Origin: Chryseomonas sp014190935 | Lineage (GTDB): Bacteria > Pseudomonadota > Gammaproteobacteria > Pseudomonadales > Pseudomonadaceae | Length of the DNA: 64,000 bases | Direction of reading: 5' to 3' | NCBI RefSeq assembly: GCF_014190935.1 | Contig: NZ_JACHVV010000003.1 | Location: 186,001-250,000, forward strand | Shown: one piece after another, positions 36,449 through 44,746 of the stretch | How positions within the stretch are numbered: position 1 is the stretch's first letter | How the letters are laid out: each line of letters starts with the position of its first letter | The notes under the pieces: model-generated | Seen by the model: the letters and a program-made list of their open reading frames with translations, nothing else | The model's database searches: none | What the model was told of the DNA's origin: nothing | Made by a program: the position numbers and the translations under genes

Positions 36449-36550
36449 GATTCTTCAACCCCATCGAATACTGCCTGCCTTGATAGCAGCTTTGTTCAAG
36501 CATGCTCAATAGCGAGACTGGGCCTGTCTTTCACGAAAGGAGCGAACGTC

Positions 36551-37540
36551 ATGCTGCAACGACAACTGGGCCGTAATGGCCCGCAGGTATCCGCCCTGGG
36601 GCTGGGCTGCATGGGCATGAGCGAATTCTATGGCGCCACCGACGAGACCGAGGCCCTGGCCACCCTGGACCTGGCCTTGGAACGCGGCGTGACCCTGCTG
36701 GATACCGCCGATGCCTATGGTCCCCAGCGCAACGAGGAACTGCTGGGCCGGGCCCTGCGTGGCCGCCGCGAGCAGGTATTCCTGGCCAGCAAGTTCGGTC
36801 TGGTGCGCAGTGCCGATCCCACCGCTCGCGGGGTAAATGGCCGGCCCGAATACGTGCGTCAGGCGGTGGAAGGCAGCCTGCGCCGACTGGGCGTCGAGCA
36901 CCTCGATCTCTATTACCAGCACCGGGTCGATCCGGAGGTGCCGATCGAGGAGACCGTGGGCGCCATGGCCGAGCTGGTGCAGGCCGGCAAGGTGCGTTAC
37001 CTGGGACTGAGCGAGGCCTCCAGCGCGACCCTGATCCGTGCCCAGCGGATCCATCCCATCGCCGCCCTGCAGAGCGAATTCTCGCTGTGGTCGCGCGATC
37101 CCCAGGAGCACGGCGTGCTCGCCACCTGCCGCGAATTGGGAGTCGCCCTGGTGGCCTACAGCCCGCTCGGTCGTGGCTTTCTCACCGGCGCCCTGAAATC
37201 GCCGGCGGACTTCGCCGCGGACGACTATCGCCGCCTGAGTCCGCGCTTCCAGGGCGAGAACTTCCAGCGCAACCTGGAACTGGTGGAGCGGGTACGCGCC
37301 CTGGCCAGCGCCAAGGACGTCACGCCCGGCCAGCTCGCCCTGGCCTGGGTGCTGGCCCAGGGCGAGGACATCGTGCCCATCCCGGGGACCCGGCGGCGCG
37401 GTTATCTGCTGGAGAATCTCGCCGCGCTCGAGGTGCAATTGAGCGCAGCCGAGGGCGCCGAACTGGCTCGACTCTTCACCCCGGAACAGGTGGCCGGTAC
37501 GCGCTATCCCGCCGCCTGGATGCAGCTCGTCGAGCGCTAG
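36551..37540 (+). CDS. Aldo/keto reductase
   Basis: 329 residues, a TIM-barrel NADP(H)-dependent oxidoreductase of the YajO/PLR (AKR13-like) group. Start region LGLGCMGMSEFYG, catalytic DTADAYG (Asp, Tyr), LASKFG (Lys) and YYQHRVDP (His) tetrad residues are present, with the cofactor segment VPIPGTRRRGYLLENLAA near the C-terminus. Start ATG 36551 has AAAGGAG at 8 bases. The neighbouring divergent LysR protein is the likely regulator. The physiological aldehyde is unknown. Confidence 0.9.
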   Translation: MLQRQLGRNGPQVSALGLGCMGMSEFYGATDETEALATLDLALERGVTLLDTADAYGPQRNEELLGRALRGRREQVFLASKFGLVRSADPTARGVNGRPEYVRQAVEGSLRRLGVEHLDLYYQHRVDPEVPIEETVGAMAELVQAGKVRYLGLSEASSATLIRAQRIHPIAALQSEFSLWSRDPQEHGVLATCRELGVALVAYSPLGRGFLTGALKSPADFAADDYRRLSPRFQGENFQRNLELVERVRALASAKDVTPGQLALAWVLAQGEDIVPIPGTRRRGYLLENLAALEVQLSAAEGAELARLFTPEQVAGTRYPAAWMQLVER

Positions 37541-37901
37541 CGACCACCAAGCCCGTCACCGACCGACGGGCTTGCACGGTTGGCATCGATCCTGCTAGCT
37601 TGATCGGGTTAGTACCAAGCTGACCCCAATCGCTGGACGCCTTTCCGCTCGTTGTAGCAGCGCGAAATAAGCGTCATCCGGATCGAATCGATCCCTCGAT
37701 TGCTCAGGATCTGCCGCCCTGGCCTCTGAATCTCGTGCCCGGCCGGTTGCCTGCCTTCCCAAGTACTTACCTGCATGCCTGGGCGTCTCGTCCACACGCT
37801 GCCTTCCTCCAGCCAGAGATTCAGCCGTCGGCCGTTATGGGTACGAGGTTGCTGGAGTTATTTCACCGCGCCGACTGAGCGTGGATCCCAAGGATAGTTA
37901 G
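37541..37901. other. Gene-free stretch after the aldo/keto reductase
   Basis: 361 bases. It starts with a weak terminator, stem AAGCCCGTC/GACGGGCTT at 37549-37573 with no T run, and contains a 15-base inverted repeat GGATCG-AAT-CGATCC (37680-37694). The only open frames lack ribosome sites and typical codon bias. An untranslated RNA cannot be excluded, but nothing identifies one. Confidence 0.5.
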
Positions 37902-38129
37902 ATGAACATTCAAAATCAGGCCACTGCGGCCATGCAACACCTCCAGGCGGCCTTCGCGCCGTTTCAATGCATCACCACCCCGGCTTCGCGCAAGGGCGGC
38001 TTCAGTTTCACCGTGATCGACGAGCGCGGTGTCGCCTGTCGCAGTGAGCGCCTCTACCCCGAGCAGTACAACGCTGCCGACGGTCTGGAGCGGGTCATCG
38101 CCCGTACCCGCCGCGCCCTGGTGGCCTGA
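37902..38129 (+). CDS. Small conserved-looking cytosolic protein, unknown
   Basis: 75 residues, MNIQNQATAAMQHLQ... with an alternating pattern GGFSFTVIDERGVACRSERLYPEQYN suggesting a small alpha-beta fold. ATG 37902 is preceded by CAAGGATAG at 7 bases. No signal or membrane segment. It sits 128 bases before gpmA on the same strand. I do not recognise the family, but the ribosome site and composition support a real gene. Confidence 0.65.
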   Translation: MNIQNQATAAMQHLQAAFAPFQCITTPASRKGGFSFTVIDERGVACRSERLYPEQYNAADGLERVIARTRRALVA

Positions 38130-38257
38130 AGCGCCACCCGAGTGCCGGACGCATCACGGTTTCCGTGATGCCCATGCCGGCCGCCTCCATCTGCGGTATG
38201 TTTGGCACAGCTTCGCGTAGGCGTGAGCCAAACAATGAATCCCAAGATGGAGGTCGC

Positions 38258-39004
38258 ATGTCGCAAGTCGTATTCATCCGCCATGGCCAGTCGGCGTGGA
38301 ACCTGGAAAACCGCTTCAGTGGCTGGGCGGATGTGGATCTGACCGAACAGGGGATCCGCGAGGCCCACGAGGGCGGTCAGGCGCTCAAGGACGCCGGCTT
38401 TCTCTTCGACGTGGCCCACGTCTCGGTGCTCAAGCGCGCCGTGCGGACCCTCTGGCACGTGCAGGAAGGCATGGACCAGATGTGGCTGCCGGTGGTGAGC
38501 GACTGGCGCCTCAACGAGCGCCACTACGGTGGCCTGACCGGCCTCAACAAGTCCGAGACCGCTGCCAAGTACGGTGAAGAGCAGGTACTGGTCTGGCGCC
38601 GCAGCTATGACGTGCCGCCGCCCGAGCAGAGTGTCGAGGAGCAGCAGGCCCTGGCCGCCGACCCGCGCTATGCCGGTCTGTCGCTGGACCAGGTGCCGCG
38701 CACCGAGTGCCTCAAGGATTGCGTCGAGCGCGTGCTGCCCTACTGGAACGAAGTCCTGGCGCCGGCCATCCGCAGCGGCCAGCGCGTGCTGGTGGTCGCC
38801 CATGGCAACTCCATGCGTGCCCTGATCAAGTACCTGGACAACATCTCCGACAGCGACATCGTCAGCCTCAACATCCCCAACGGCGTGCCGCTGGTGTACG
38901 AGTTCGACGAAAACCTGAAGCCCACCAAGCACTACTACCTGGCCGATCCGGACGAGGTCGCCGCCAAGATGGCCGCCGTGGCCAATCAGGGCAAGGCGAA
39001 GTAA
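38258..39004 (+). CDS. gpmA: 2,3-bisphosphoglycerate-dependent phosphoglycerate mutase
   Basis: 248 residues, histidine-phosphatase superfamily. The phosphorylated His9 sits in FIRHGQSAWN; the substrate loop RHYGGLTGLNKSETAAKYGEEQV and the second catalytic His in VVAHGNSMRALIKYL are intact. It interconverts 3- and 2-phosphoglycerate. Pseudomonas aeruginosa relies on the cofactor-independent GpmI for this step, so a GpmA here is of note. ATG 38258 follows ATGGAGG at 5 bases. A module-A repeat follows the gene. Confidence 0.93.
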   Translation: MSQVVFIRHGQSAWNLENRFSGWADVDLTEQGIREAHEGGQALKDAGFLFDVAHVSVLKRAVRTLWHVQEGMDQMWLPVVSDWRLNERHYGGLTGLNKSETAAKYGEEQVLVWRRSYDVPPPEQSVEEQQALAADPRYAGLSLDQVPRTECLKDCVERVLPYWNEVLAPAIRSGQRVLVVAHGNSMRALIKYLDNISDSDIVSLNIPNGVPLVYEFDENLKPTKHYYLADPDEVAAKMAAVANQGKAK

Positions 39005-39043
39005 GGCGTTTTCTTCCTGGTTCAATCGCGGTCATGGGGCGCC

Positions 39044-39140
39044 GTAGGTTGGGTTGAGCGTAGCGAAGCCCAACAGGCCTGACCTCGGAGTGGCGGCACT
39101 GTTGGGCTTCGACGATGAAGCTGTCTCAGCCCAACCTACG
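39044..39140 (+). repeat. Repeat module A, copy 2
   Basis: GTAGGTTGGGTTGAGCGTAGCGAAGCCCAACA at the left and TGTTGGGCTTCGACGATGAAGCTGTCTCAGCCCAACCTACG at the right (quoted here as paired arms), same direction as copy 1. It lies 40 bases past gpmA, between convergent genes. Confidence 0.85.
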
Positions 39141-39188
39141 GTCCATTGCGACCATGACCGCGACAGTCCGCAAGCCCCGGCCTGCAGC

Positions 39189-39268
39189 GTGGAAAACTGC
39201 CTGGCGTTTTCCACAACCAGGTTCGCCGGTGAGCGGTGGATAAGGCTGGCGCCGTTATCCACCCTACG
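39189..39268. repeat. Repeat module B, copy 2 (double hairpin)
   Basis: GTGGAAAAC...GTTTTCCAC then GTGGATAAGG...GTTATCCAC plus CCTACGG. It follows module A here but precedes it at 17907. Ends at the brkB-like stop codon. Confidence 0.75.
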
Positions 39269-39271
39269 GCC

Positions 39272-40252
39272 TCAGGTGCGACGCTCCGGGCGCTTCACCA
39301 CCCGCGCCTCGCCCAGCACGCCCTCTTCTCCCGCCTGGGCCGCCTGGATATCCTCGTCGCCTTCCACGCCGCCGTCACCGGGCGTCTTCTCGCCCTTTTC
39401 CTTGCCGTCGTCGCTATGGTGCTCGATCACCGCATTGATCTCCGCGCCAAACAGCAGTACCGCCGATGACAGGTAGAAATACAGCAACAGCACGATGATG
39501 GCGCCGATGCTGCCGTAGGTGGCGTTGTAGTTGGCGAAGTTCTGCACGTAGTAGCCAAAGCCCAGGGACGCCAGGATCCAGACCACCACCGCCAGCACCG
39601 AACCGGGGGTGATGAAGCGGAAGTCCTGCTTCACGTCCGGGGTGACGTAGTAGAGCGCCGCCACGGCGATCATCAGCAGGGCCACCGCCAGCGGCCAGCG
39701 GATCAGCGCCCAGAGGGTCACCATGTAGTCTTCCAGCCCCACGTAGGCAGCTAGCCAGTTCATCACCTGGGGCCCCAGCACCATGAGGGCGGCGGCGCTG
39801 AGCAGGATTCCGGCGAGGCCGATGGTATGCAGCACCGACAGCGGAATGCGCTTCCAGGCCGGACGGCTTTCCACCACGTCATAGGCGCTGTTCATGGCGG
39901 TCATCAGCGAGCGGAAGCCACCGGAGGCGGACCAGAGCGCGACGATGATACTGAAGGACAGCAACCCGCCCTTCTGCGTCTGCAACTGGTCGATGATGGG
40001 ATTGACGGTGTCCAGCGCCGTGACCGGCAGCAGGTAGGCGGCCTGTTCGCGCAGGAAGGTGAAGAAGTCCGGCAGGTGCAGGAAGCCGATCAGGGCGATC
40101 AGGAACAGCAGGAAGGGAAACAGCGAAAACAGCATCTGGTAGGCCAGTGCCGCAGCATAGGTAGGCATGTCGTCGGCCACGAATTCCTGGACGGCACGCT
40201 TGATGAGGGTGAACGGCGAAACGCCGCGCAGGCTGAAGGCAAACAAGGACAT
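39272..40252 (-). CDS. YihY/BrkB family membrane protein
   Basis: 326 residues with six membrane helices. Family signature pieces: YAAALAYQMLFSLFPFLLFLIALIGF, LWSASGGFRSLMTAMNSAYDV, LFGAEINAVIEHH. The C-terminal 45 residues are acidic and low in complexity (KGEKTPGDGGVEGDEDIQ). Once called RNase BN, the family is now regarded as membrane proteins of uncertain function (UPF0761). ATG at 40252 has GGAG 6 bases upstream. Confidence 0.9.
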   Translation of the reverse strand: MSLFAFSLRGVSPFTLIKRAVQEFVADDMPTYAAALAYQMLFSLFPFLLFLIALIGFLHLPDFFTFLREQAAYLLPVTALDTVNPIIDQLQTQKGGLLSFSIIVALWSASGGFRSLMTAMNSAYDVVESRPAWKRIPLSVLHTIGLAGILLSAAALMVLGPQVMNWLAAYVGLEDYMVTLWALIRWPLAVALLMIAVAALYYVTPDVKQDFRFITPGSVLAVVVWILASLGFGYYVQNFANYNATYGSIGAIIVLLLYFYLSSAVLLFGAEINAVIEHHSDDGKEKGEKTPGDGGVEGDEDIQAAQAGEEGVLGEARVVKRPERRT

Positions 40253-40378
40253 AACGGCTCCTGACGAACGTTCCTCACGAAGGATTCCTGGCGCGGACCT
40301 GCACGGTCCGCACCCGGCGGCTTTGCAGGTCCGCCCTACCTTCAGAGTGGCAGCAGCCGGGTTGGTTGCGCCCCGCTG

Positions 40379-41221
40379 TCAGAAGCCGGAGCCCGAGGCA
40401 TCCCGGCAGGCGGCGACCTCGGCGGCCGTGGGCGTCCTGAGTTCCTCTATCCCGCGGCTTTCATCGAAACGGATGAAGCCGGCGGCGGCGAATTCGCGCA
40501 GCCAGCCATCCATGGGCCACACCCCCCAGCGCGCCTGGAAGCGCCGGGCGTTCTCCAGAATGCTGGCGAAATGGTTGAGCGGAGGGTGATAGGTCGGGTG
40601 GTACTGGTGGAAGGCGCGCGCCTCGGCCTGATAGACAGGCACCCCCGTCTCGCGGGCGCGAAAGGCGAAGTCGGTGTCCTCGCCGCCATAGCCGCGATAA
40701 CCCTCGTCGAAGCCGCCGATACGGCCGAAGGTGGCGCGGGTACAGGCGAAGTTGAGCGACCAGAACAGTGGATGGGGTATCGCTTCGCCAGGCGGACGCT
40801 CCCGGTGCAGGGGATGGACGACGCCGCAGGCGAGCAGCTCCTCCGGGGTCCAGGCACCTTCCGCGACGCCTGCGGGCAGGTAGTGGACGAAGCCCTGGTG
40901 CAGGGCCGCGGGGCGCGCGATCAGCGCCTGGCGATAGGCATGGAGCAATCCGGGCGCGGGGATGCAGTCCACGTCGAGAAACACCAACTCCTCGCCTGGC
41001 GCGGCGGCTACGGCGGCATTGCGCGCGGCGGCCAGGGGCAGGATGCCGTCGCCTTCCACGCCAAGCACCTGGATCGGAAAGCCTGGGCTGTGCAGCGCAC
41101 GCGGCGGCTCGTTCATCTGCACCACCACCAAGGCCGCCGGCGGCGTCGGTGCCAATTCCAGTCCGCGGATGAGATTGGCCAGTTGCCGCTCGCGGCCTTT
41201 GACCAGGGTCAGGACGATCAT
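40379..41221 (-). CDS. Family 2 glycosyltransferase (galactosyltransferase-like)
   Basis: 280 residues, cytosolic GT-A fold. The nucleotide-sugar metal site is DVD (ELVFLDVDCIPAPGL, about residues 80-92) and the second half contains the GGFDEGYRGYGGEDTDFAFRA block typical of N-terminal domain of galactosyltransferase/GT2 polysaccharide enzymes. It is third in an operon of three glycosyltransferases, its ATG overlapping the preceding stop (ATGA). Acceptor and product unknown. Confidence 0.85.
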   Translation of the reverse strand: MIVLTLVKGRERQLANLIRGLELAPTPPAALVVVQMNEPPRALHSPGFPIQVLGVEGDGILPLAAARNAAVAAAPGEELVFLDVDCIPAPGLLHAYRQALIARPAALHQGFVHYLPAGVAEGAWTPEELLACGVVHPLHRERPPGEAIPHPLFWSLNFACTRATFGRIGGFDEGYRGYGGEDTDFAFRARETGVPVYQAEARAFHQYHPTYHPPLNHFASILENARRFQARWGVWPMDGWLREFAAAGFIRFDESRGIEELRTPTAAEVAACRDASGSGF

Positions 41222-42255
41222 GCCAGCACCTCCTGGGCGACCTGCCGGATACAGGCGGCGGCGCGCCGGGCGCCTTCGCCGGCGCTTATCGCCCTCCAGC
41301 GTCCGGGATCGAGGCCGCGGGTCCTGGCCAGCAATTCCGGCCAGGCATCGTCGGCGGGCCAGCTTTCGCAGGTGATCGCCAGGCCTTGGGCGGCCAGCAG
41401 GCGGCCGGTGGACAGTTGCTCGTCGAAGGGTCGGGCATCCGGCAGACAGAGGAAACGACAGCGCAGGTCGGCCAGTTCCGCCACCAGGCTGTCACCCGCC
41501 GAGCCGACCACCAGCTCGGCGCGGGTCAGCCAGGGCGCGGGATCGGCGACGCTGCCCAGGAAACTCAGATTGGCCGGTGCCTCGGTGGCGTCGTCCAGCA
41601 CCGGACCCAGTACCGTCCAGTGCCAGTCGGGACAGGCCCGGGCCGCCGCGACCAGCCGCGCGCGACCGAAGGCGGTGCCGCCATGGCCGGCGATGACGGT
41701 GACCGTGCCGGGCTCGCGGATGCGGTCGGACTGCTGCCCGGCATAGCGCGACAGGCTGTCAACATAGCAAGTCTTGGCCCGCCAGGGAGCCGGGGTGGCA
41801 GGCTCTTCCAGGCCTTCCGGATAGGGCGCGAGCAGCCGGCTGGCACTGGCGTAGGCCAGTTCGTGGGCGGCATCGAAGCGACTGCCACGCTGGCGCAGGT
41901 AGATCGTCGGCACGCCGCACAACCGGGCCAGCAGCGCCACCTCCACCGAGACGTCGACCACCAGCAGGCAGGGCCAGGCGCGGCGGAACCAGTCCACCAG
42001 CAGGCCCATGCGCTCGCGCAGTCCTGCCACGCCCAGCGGTGCATAGTGCAGGCAGGCGAAGGCTTCGCCCTCGACACCCGGGGCGACGTCGGGCGGCAGC
42101 GGGCAGAGCCGGACGTTGGGCAGCGCCACCTGCTCGGGCAGGCGACTGCCGAACAGCGTCAGGGGGCCGTCGAAGGCCGCGGCGATGGCCAGGGCGCGGG
42201 TCACGTGGCCGGCGCCATGATGGTGGGCGTAATAACCGATGTTCAGCTCAGTCAC
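41218..42255 (-). CDS. GT-B glycosyltransferase (GT28/MurG-like)
   Basis: About 345 residues, no membrane segment. The N-terminal NIGYYAHHHGAGHVTRALAIA is the glycine-rich loop of MurG/UGT-like enzymes, and the C-terminal half (VVGSAGDSLVAELADLRCRFLCLPDARPFDEQ) is the nucleotide-sugar site of that fold. The GTG at 42255 (ten bases after the stop of the preceding gene) starts the protein right at the first strand; an ATG at 42294, overlapping the preceding gene by 32 bases, is the alternative. Middle gene of the operon. Sugar and acceptor unknown. Confidence 0.75.
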   Translation of the reverse strand: MTELNIGYYAHHHGAGHVTRALAIAAAFDGPLTLFGSRLPEQVALPNVRLCPLPPDVAPGVEGEAFACLHYAPLGVAGLRERMGLLVDWFRRAWPCLLVVDVSVEVALLARLCGVPTIYLRQRGSRFDAAHELAYASASRLLAPYPEGLEEPATPAPWRAKTCYVDSLSRYAGQQSDRIREPGTVTVIAGHGGTAFGRARLVAAARACPDWHWTVLGPVLDDATEAPANLSFLGSVADPAPWLTRAELVVGSAGDSLVAELADLRCRFLCLPDARPFDEQLSTGRLLAAQGLAITCESWPADDAWPELLARTRGLDPGRWRAISAGEGARRAAACIRQVAQEVLA

Positions 42256-42262
42256 GGGCAGT

Positions 42263-43339
42263 CTAGCCACAGGCCACCCGGCCGGCGGCGACATCGGCGA
42301 GCAGGCGCTCGTAGCGGTCGATCATCAACTGGTGACTCCACTGCGCCTCGGCCCGTGCCCGGCAGGCGTCGCGGGACAGCGACAGGGCTTCGCGCAGGGC
42401 CGCCGCCAGGGCCGGCACGTCGCCCGGCGGGGCCAGGGCGCCGGTCTCGGCGGTGAGGAGTTCCGGCAGGGCGCCGCGGGCAAAGGCGGCGACCGGCGTG
42501 CCACAGGCCAGGGCCTCGGCGACGATCAGGCCGAAGGGTTCATCCCAGCAGGGCGTGACCAGGCAGGCGCGGGCCTGGGCGACTTCGGCCGCCAGGGCGG
42601 TACGGTCCAGGTGACCGAGGTAGACGGCCTGCTCGCCCAGGCGCGGCTCGATCTCCTGGCGGAAATAGCGCTCGTCGGTGGCCTGCCCGGCCAGGCGCAG
42701 GGGCACGCCGGCCTCGCGCGCGGCATCCAGCGCCAGGTGCGGCCCCTTGTCCGGCACTAGGCGGCCGAACCAGAGGGCATGGTCGCCGATCGGCGTATCA
42801 CGTGGGCGCCAGGCGTCGAGGTCGATGCCATTGGGAATCACGTGGCAGGCCGGCGCGAGGTGCGCCCAGTTGTCGGCATTGGCCTGGGAGACGGTGCAGT
42901 AATGGCCGCCACCGCGCCTGTGCAATTCGCCGATGGCGTTGATCAGCTCGAAGAACGGCGGGGTATGCAGCACCGTGAGCATGGGCGTGCGGATCAGCCC
43001 GGACATGGTCACCGGCACATAGTGCAGGGCGTTGTTGAAGATGACGTCGAAGCCGTAGCCATCGATGCGCTGCATGCAGTCGAGATAGCCGTGGTGCTCG
43101 TCGAGGTATTCGGAGCTGAGCACGTTGCGCTTGCGCCGGCAGCCGTCCGCCCCGTAGTTGCCGTCGTCGAGGATGGGCACCACCTCCAGCTCCGGCGCCG
43201 AGGCCGAGCTGGCGAATAGCGTCACGGCGTGGCCGCGTTCGCGCAGTTGCCGGGTGATGTCGTAGGTGAAGGCTTCGAGACCGCCGGCGAAGGGCTGGCG
43301 TATCGGGTGTTTCACGTGGGTGAGAATGCCTATGCGCAT
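42263..43339 (-). CDS. Family 4 glycosyltransferase
   Basis: 358 residues, GT-B fold. The N-terminal MRIGILTHVKHPIRQPFAGGLEAFTYDITRQL gives the first strand and acceptor loop; VIPNGIDLDAW and LWFGRLVPDKGPHLAL mark the donor domain, and the EX7E motif is EPFGLIVAE. It is the first gene of the three-glycosyltransferase operon. No Wzx, Wzy or sugar-nucleotide genes lie beside it, so the product is not predictable; a small surface glycan or glycolipid is plausible. Confidence 0.85.
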   Translation of the reverse strand: MRIGILTHVKHPIRQPFAGGLEAFTYDITRQLRERGHAVTLFASSASAPELEVVPILDDGNYGADGCRRKRNVLSSEYLDEHHGYLDCMQRIDGYGFDVIFNNALHYVPVTMSGLIRTPMLTVLHTPPFFELINAIGELHRRGGGHYCTVSQANADNWAHLAPACHVIPNGIDLDAWRPRDTPIGDHALWFGRLVPDKGPHLALDAAREAGVPLRLAGQATDERYFRQEIEPRLGEQAVYLGHLDRTALAAEVAQARACLVTPCWDEPFGLIVAEALACGTPVAAFARGALPELLTAETGALAPPGDVPALAAALREALSLSRDACRARAEAQWSHQLMIDRYERLLADVAAGRVACG

Positions 43340-43526
43340 GGAACCGTCCGCCTGCTGTTGCCTGTCATCCCACCGTCCTCATCGCGAGCCGCTGGTTGAT
43401 AGGAGTCTCAGCGACGGGAATTGGTTGTGCGCTTCGTCGTGAAAGCCGCGCGGCGGGCAAACCTCCGAAGCGGGCCGGGGGTCAGCTCTCCTGGACCCGT
43501 ATTCCCAGCAGACGACGGAGGTTTCC

Positions 43527-44258
43527 ATGCGTTATGAACTGCACTACTGGCCCAGCATCCAGGGCCGCGGCGAATTCGTCCGCCTGGCGCTCGAGGAAGC
43601 CGGCGCACCCTATCTCGATGTCGGCAATGCCCCGGAAGGCGAAGGCCTGGGCGTACCCGCCATGCAGGACTACCTGCAGGGCCAGAAGACCCGCCGACCG
43701 CCCTTCGCCCCGCCCTTTCTCAAGGCCGGCGACGAGGTCGTCTCCCATGTCGCCAACATCCTCCAGTTCCTCGGGCCACGCCTGGACCTTGTACCGGCCG
43801 ATGAAGAATCCCGCTTCTGGGTCCACGGCCTGCAGCTGACCATCACCGACCTCACCGCCGAGGCCCACGATGTCCATCATCCGGTGGCCATCGCCCTGAC
43901 CTACGAAGAGCAGCAGGACGAAGCCCGGCGCCGCGCCAAGGCCTTTGCCGGCGAGCGGATCCGTACCTACCTGAGCTACTTCGAACGGGTACTGGGCTTC
44001 AATCCGGCGGGCGACAGCTGGCTGGTGGGCGACCGGCGCTCCTACGTGGATCTGTCGCTGTTCCAGGTAGTGGCCGGCCTGACCTATGCCTTCCCCAACG
44101 CCATGCGGCGCCTGGCGCCGGAGATCCCCCGGGTGCTGGCCGTGGCCGAGCGGGTGACCGCGCTACCCAACATCGCCACCTACCTGGCCTCGCCCCGCCG
44201 CCTGCCCTTCAGCGAGAAGGGCATCTTCCGCCATTATCCGGAGCTGGATCCGGCCTGA
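43527..44258 (+). CDS. Glutathione S-transferase
   Basis: 243 residues with an N-terminal thioredoxin-like domain (MRYELHYWPSIQGRGEFVRLALEEAG) and an all-helical C-terminal domain (about 95-235; WLVGDRRSYVDLSLFQVVAGL). The Tyr7-type catalytic tyrosine and sigma-like length fit the cytosolic GST superfamily. ATG 43527 has GGAGG at 7 bases. Single gene with a terminator; likely detoxification or redox. Confidence 0.88.
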   Translation: MRYELHYWPSIQGRGEFVRLALEEAGAPYLDVGNAPEGEGLGVPAMQDYLQGQKTRRPPFAPPFLKAGDEVVSHVANILQFLGPRLDLVPADEESRFWVHGLQLTITDLTAEAHDVHHPVAIALTYEEQQDEARRRAKAFAGERIRTYLSYFERVLGFNPAGDSWLVGDRRSYVDLSLFQVVAGLTYAFPNAMRRLAPEIPRVLAVAERVTALPNIATYLASPRRLPFSEKGIFRHYPELDPA

Positions 44259-44268
44259 CGGGCAAAAG

Positions 44269-44294
44269 AAAAGGCCGCCCGGGGGCGGCCTTTT
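44269..44294. terminator. Bidirectional Rho-independent terminator
   Basis: AAAAGGCCGCCC-GG-GGGCGGCCTTTT between the convergent GST and CsbD genes. Confidence 0.92.
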
Positions 44295-44309
44295 CCGTAC
44301 AGCCTGGAC

Positions 44310-44501
44310 TCAGGCGCGGTCGATGGTGTTCTTGACCGCTTCCTTGCCCTTGCCGACGTTCTTTTGCAGTTTGCCTTCGGCTTCCTGGGCACGACCCTCG
44401 CCTTTCATGCGCGAGTTGTCGGTGGCTTCGCCGACGCCTTGCTTGACCTTGCCGGCCACTTCTTTGGCGGTACCCTTGATCTTGTCGCTGGTGCTGCTCA
44501 T
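44310..44501 (-). CDS. CsbD-family stress protein
   Basis: 63 residues, MSSTSDKIKGTAKEVAGKVKQGVGEATDNSRMKGEGRAQEAEGKLQ... is a textbook CsbD repeat-like helical protein: very polar, Lys/Glu/Gly-rich, without cysteine. The family is induced by general stress in many bacteria; molecular function is unknown. ATG at 44501 is preceded by AAGGAG at 6 bases. Confidence 0.93.
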   Translation of the reverse strand: MSSTSDKIKGTAKEVAGKVKQGVGEATDNSRMKGEGRAQEAEGKLQKNVGKGKEAVKNTIDRA

Positions 44502-44627
44502 ATCAGTCTCCTTGGGATCGCACAGGCAGTGCGCTTGTAAAATCCGACTGCGGCTCTAGCCGGGTGGTTTCGACCATTCGTCGCACAGCGCAGCGGCGAG
44601 CGGTGCCCGGAAGCTTTGGGCAGCGGC

Positions 44628-44657
44628 GCGGGAAGCCTTTAGACTTCCCGCCTTTTT
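44628..44657 (+). terminator. Rho-independent terminator inside the gloA leader
   Basis: Stem GCGGGAAG / CTTCCCGC with loop CCTTTAGA, then CTTTTTC. It points along the plus strand and ends about 90 bases before gloA. No gene lies upstream of it on this strand, so it ends either a small RNA or an attenuated gloA leader. Confidence 0.65.
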
Positions 44658-44746
44658 CGTGAGCGACCGCCCAGGCGCCTTTTCCGACGGGAACGTTGCG
44701 CAGGGCCGCCTCTCCAATTTCCACACCCCTTCACCGGAGACTTCTG

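Noticed and set aside
37595..37795. Two overlapping minus-strand frames after the aldo/keto reductase
   Set aside because: No ribosome site, no recognisable protein, codon use unlike neighbours.
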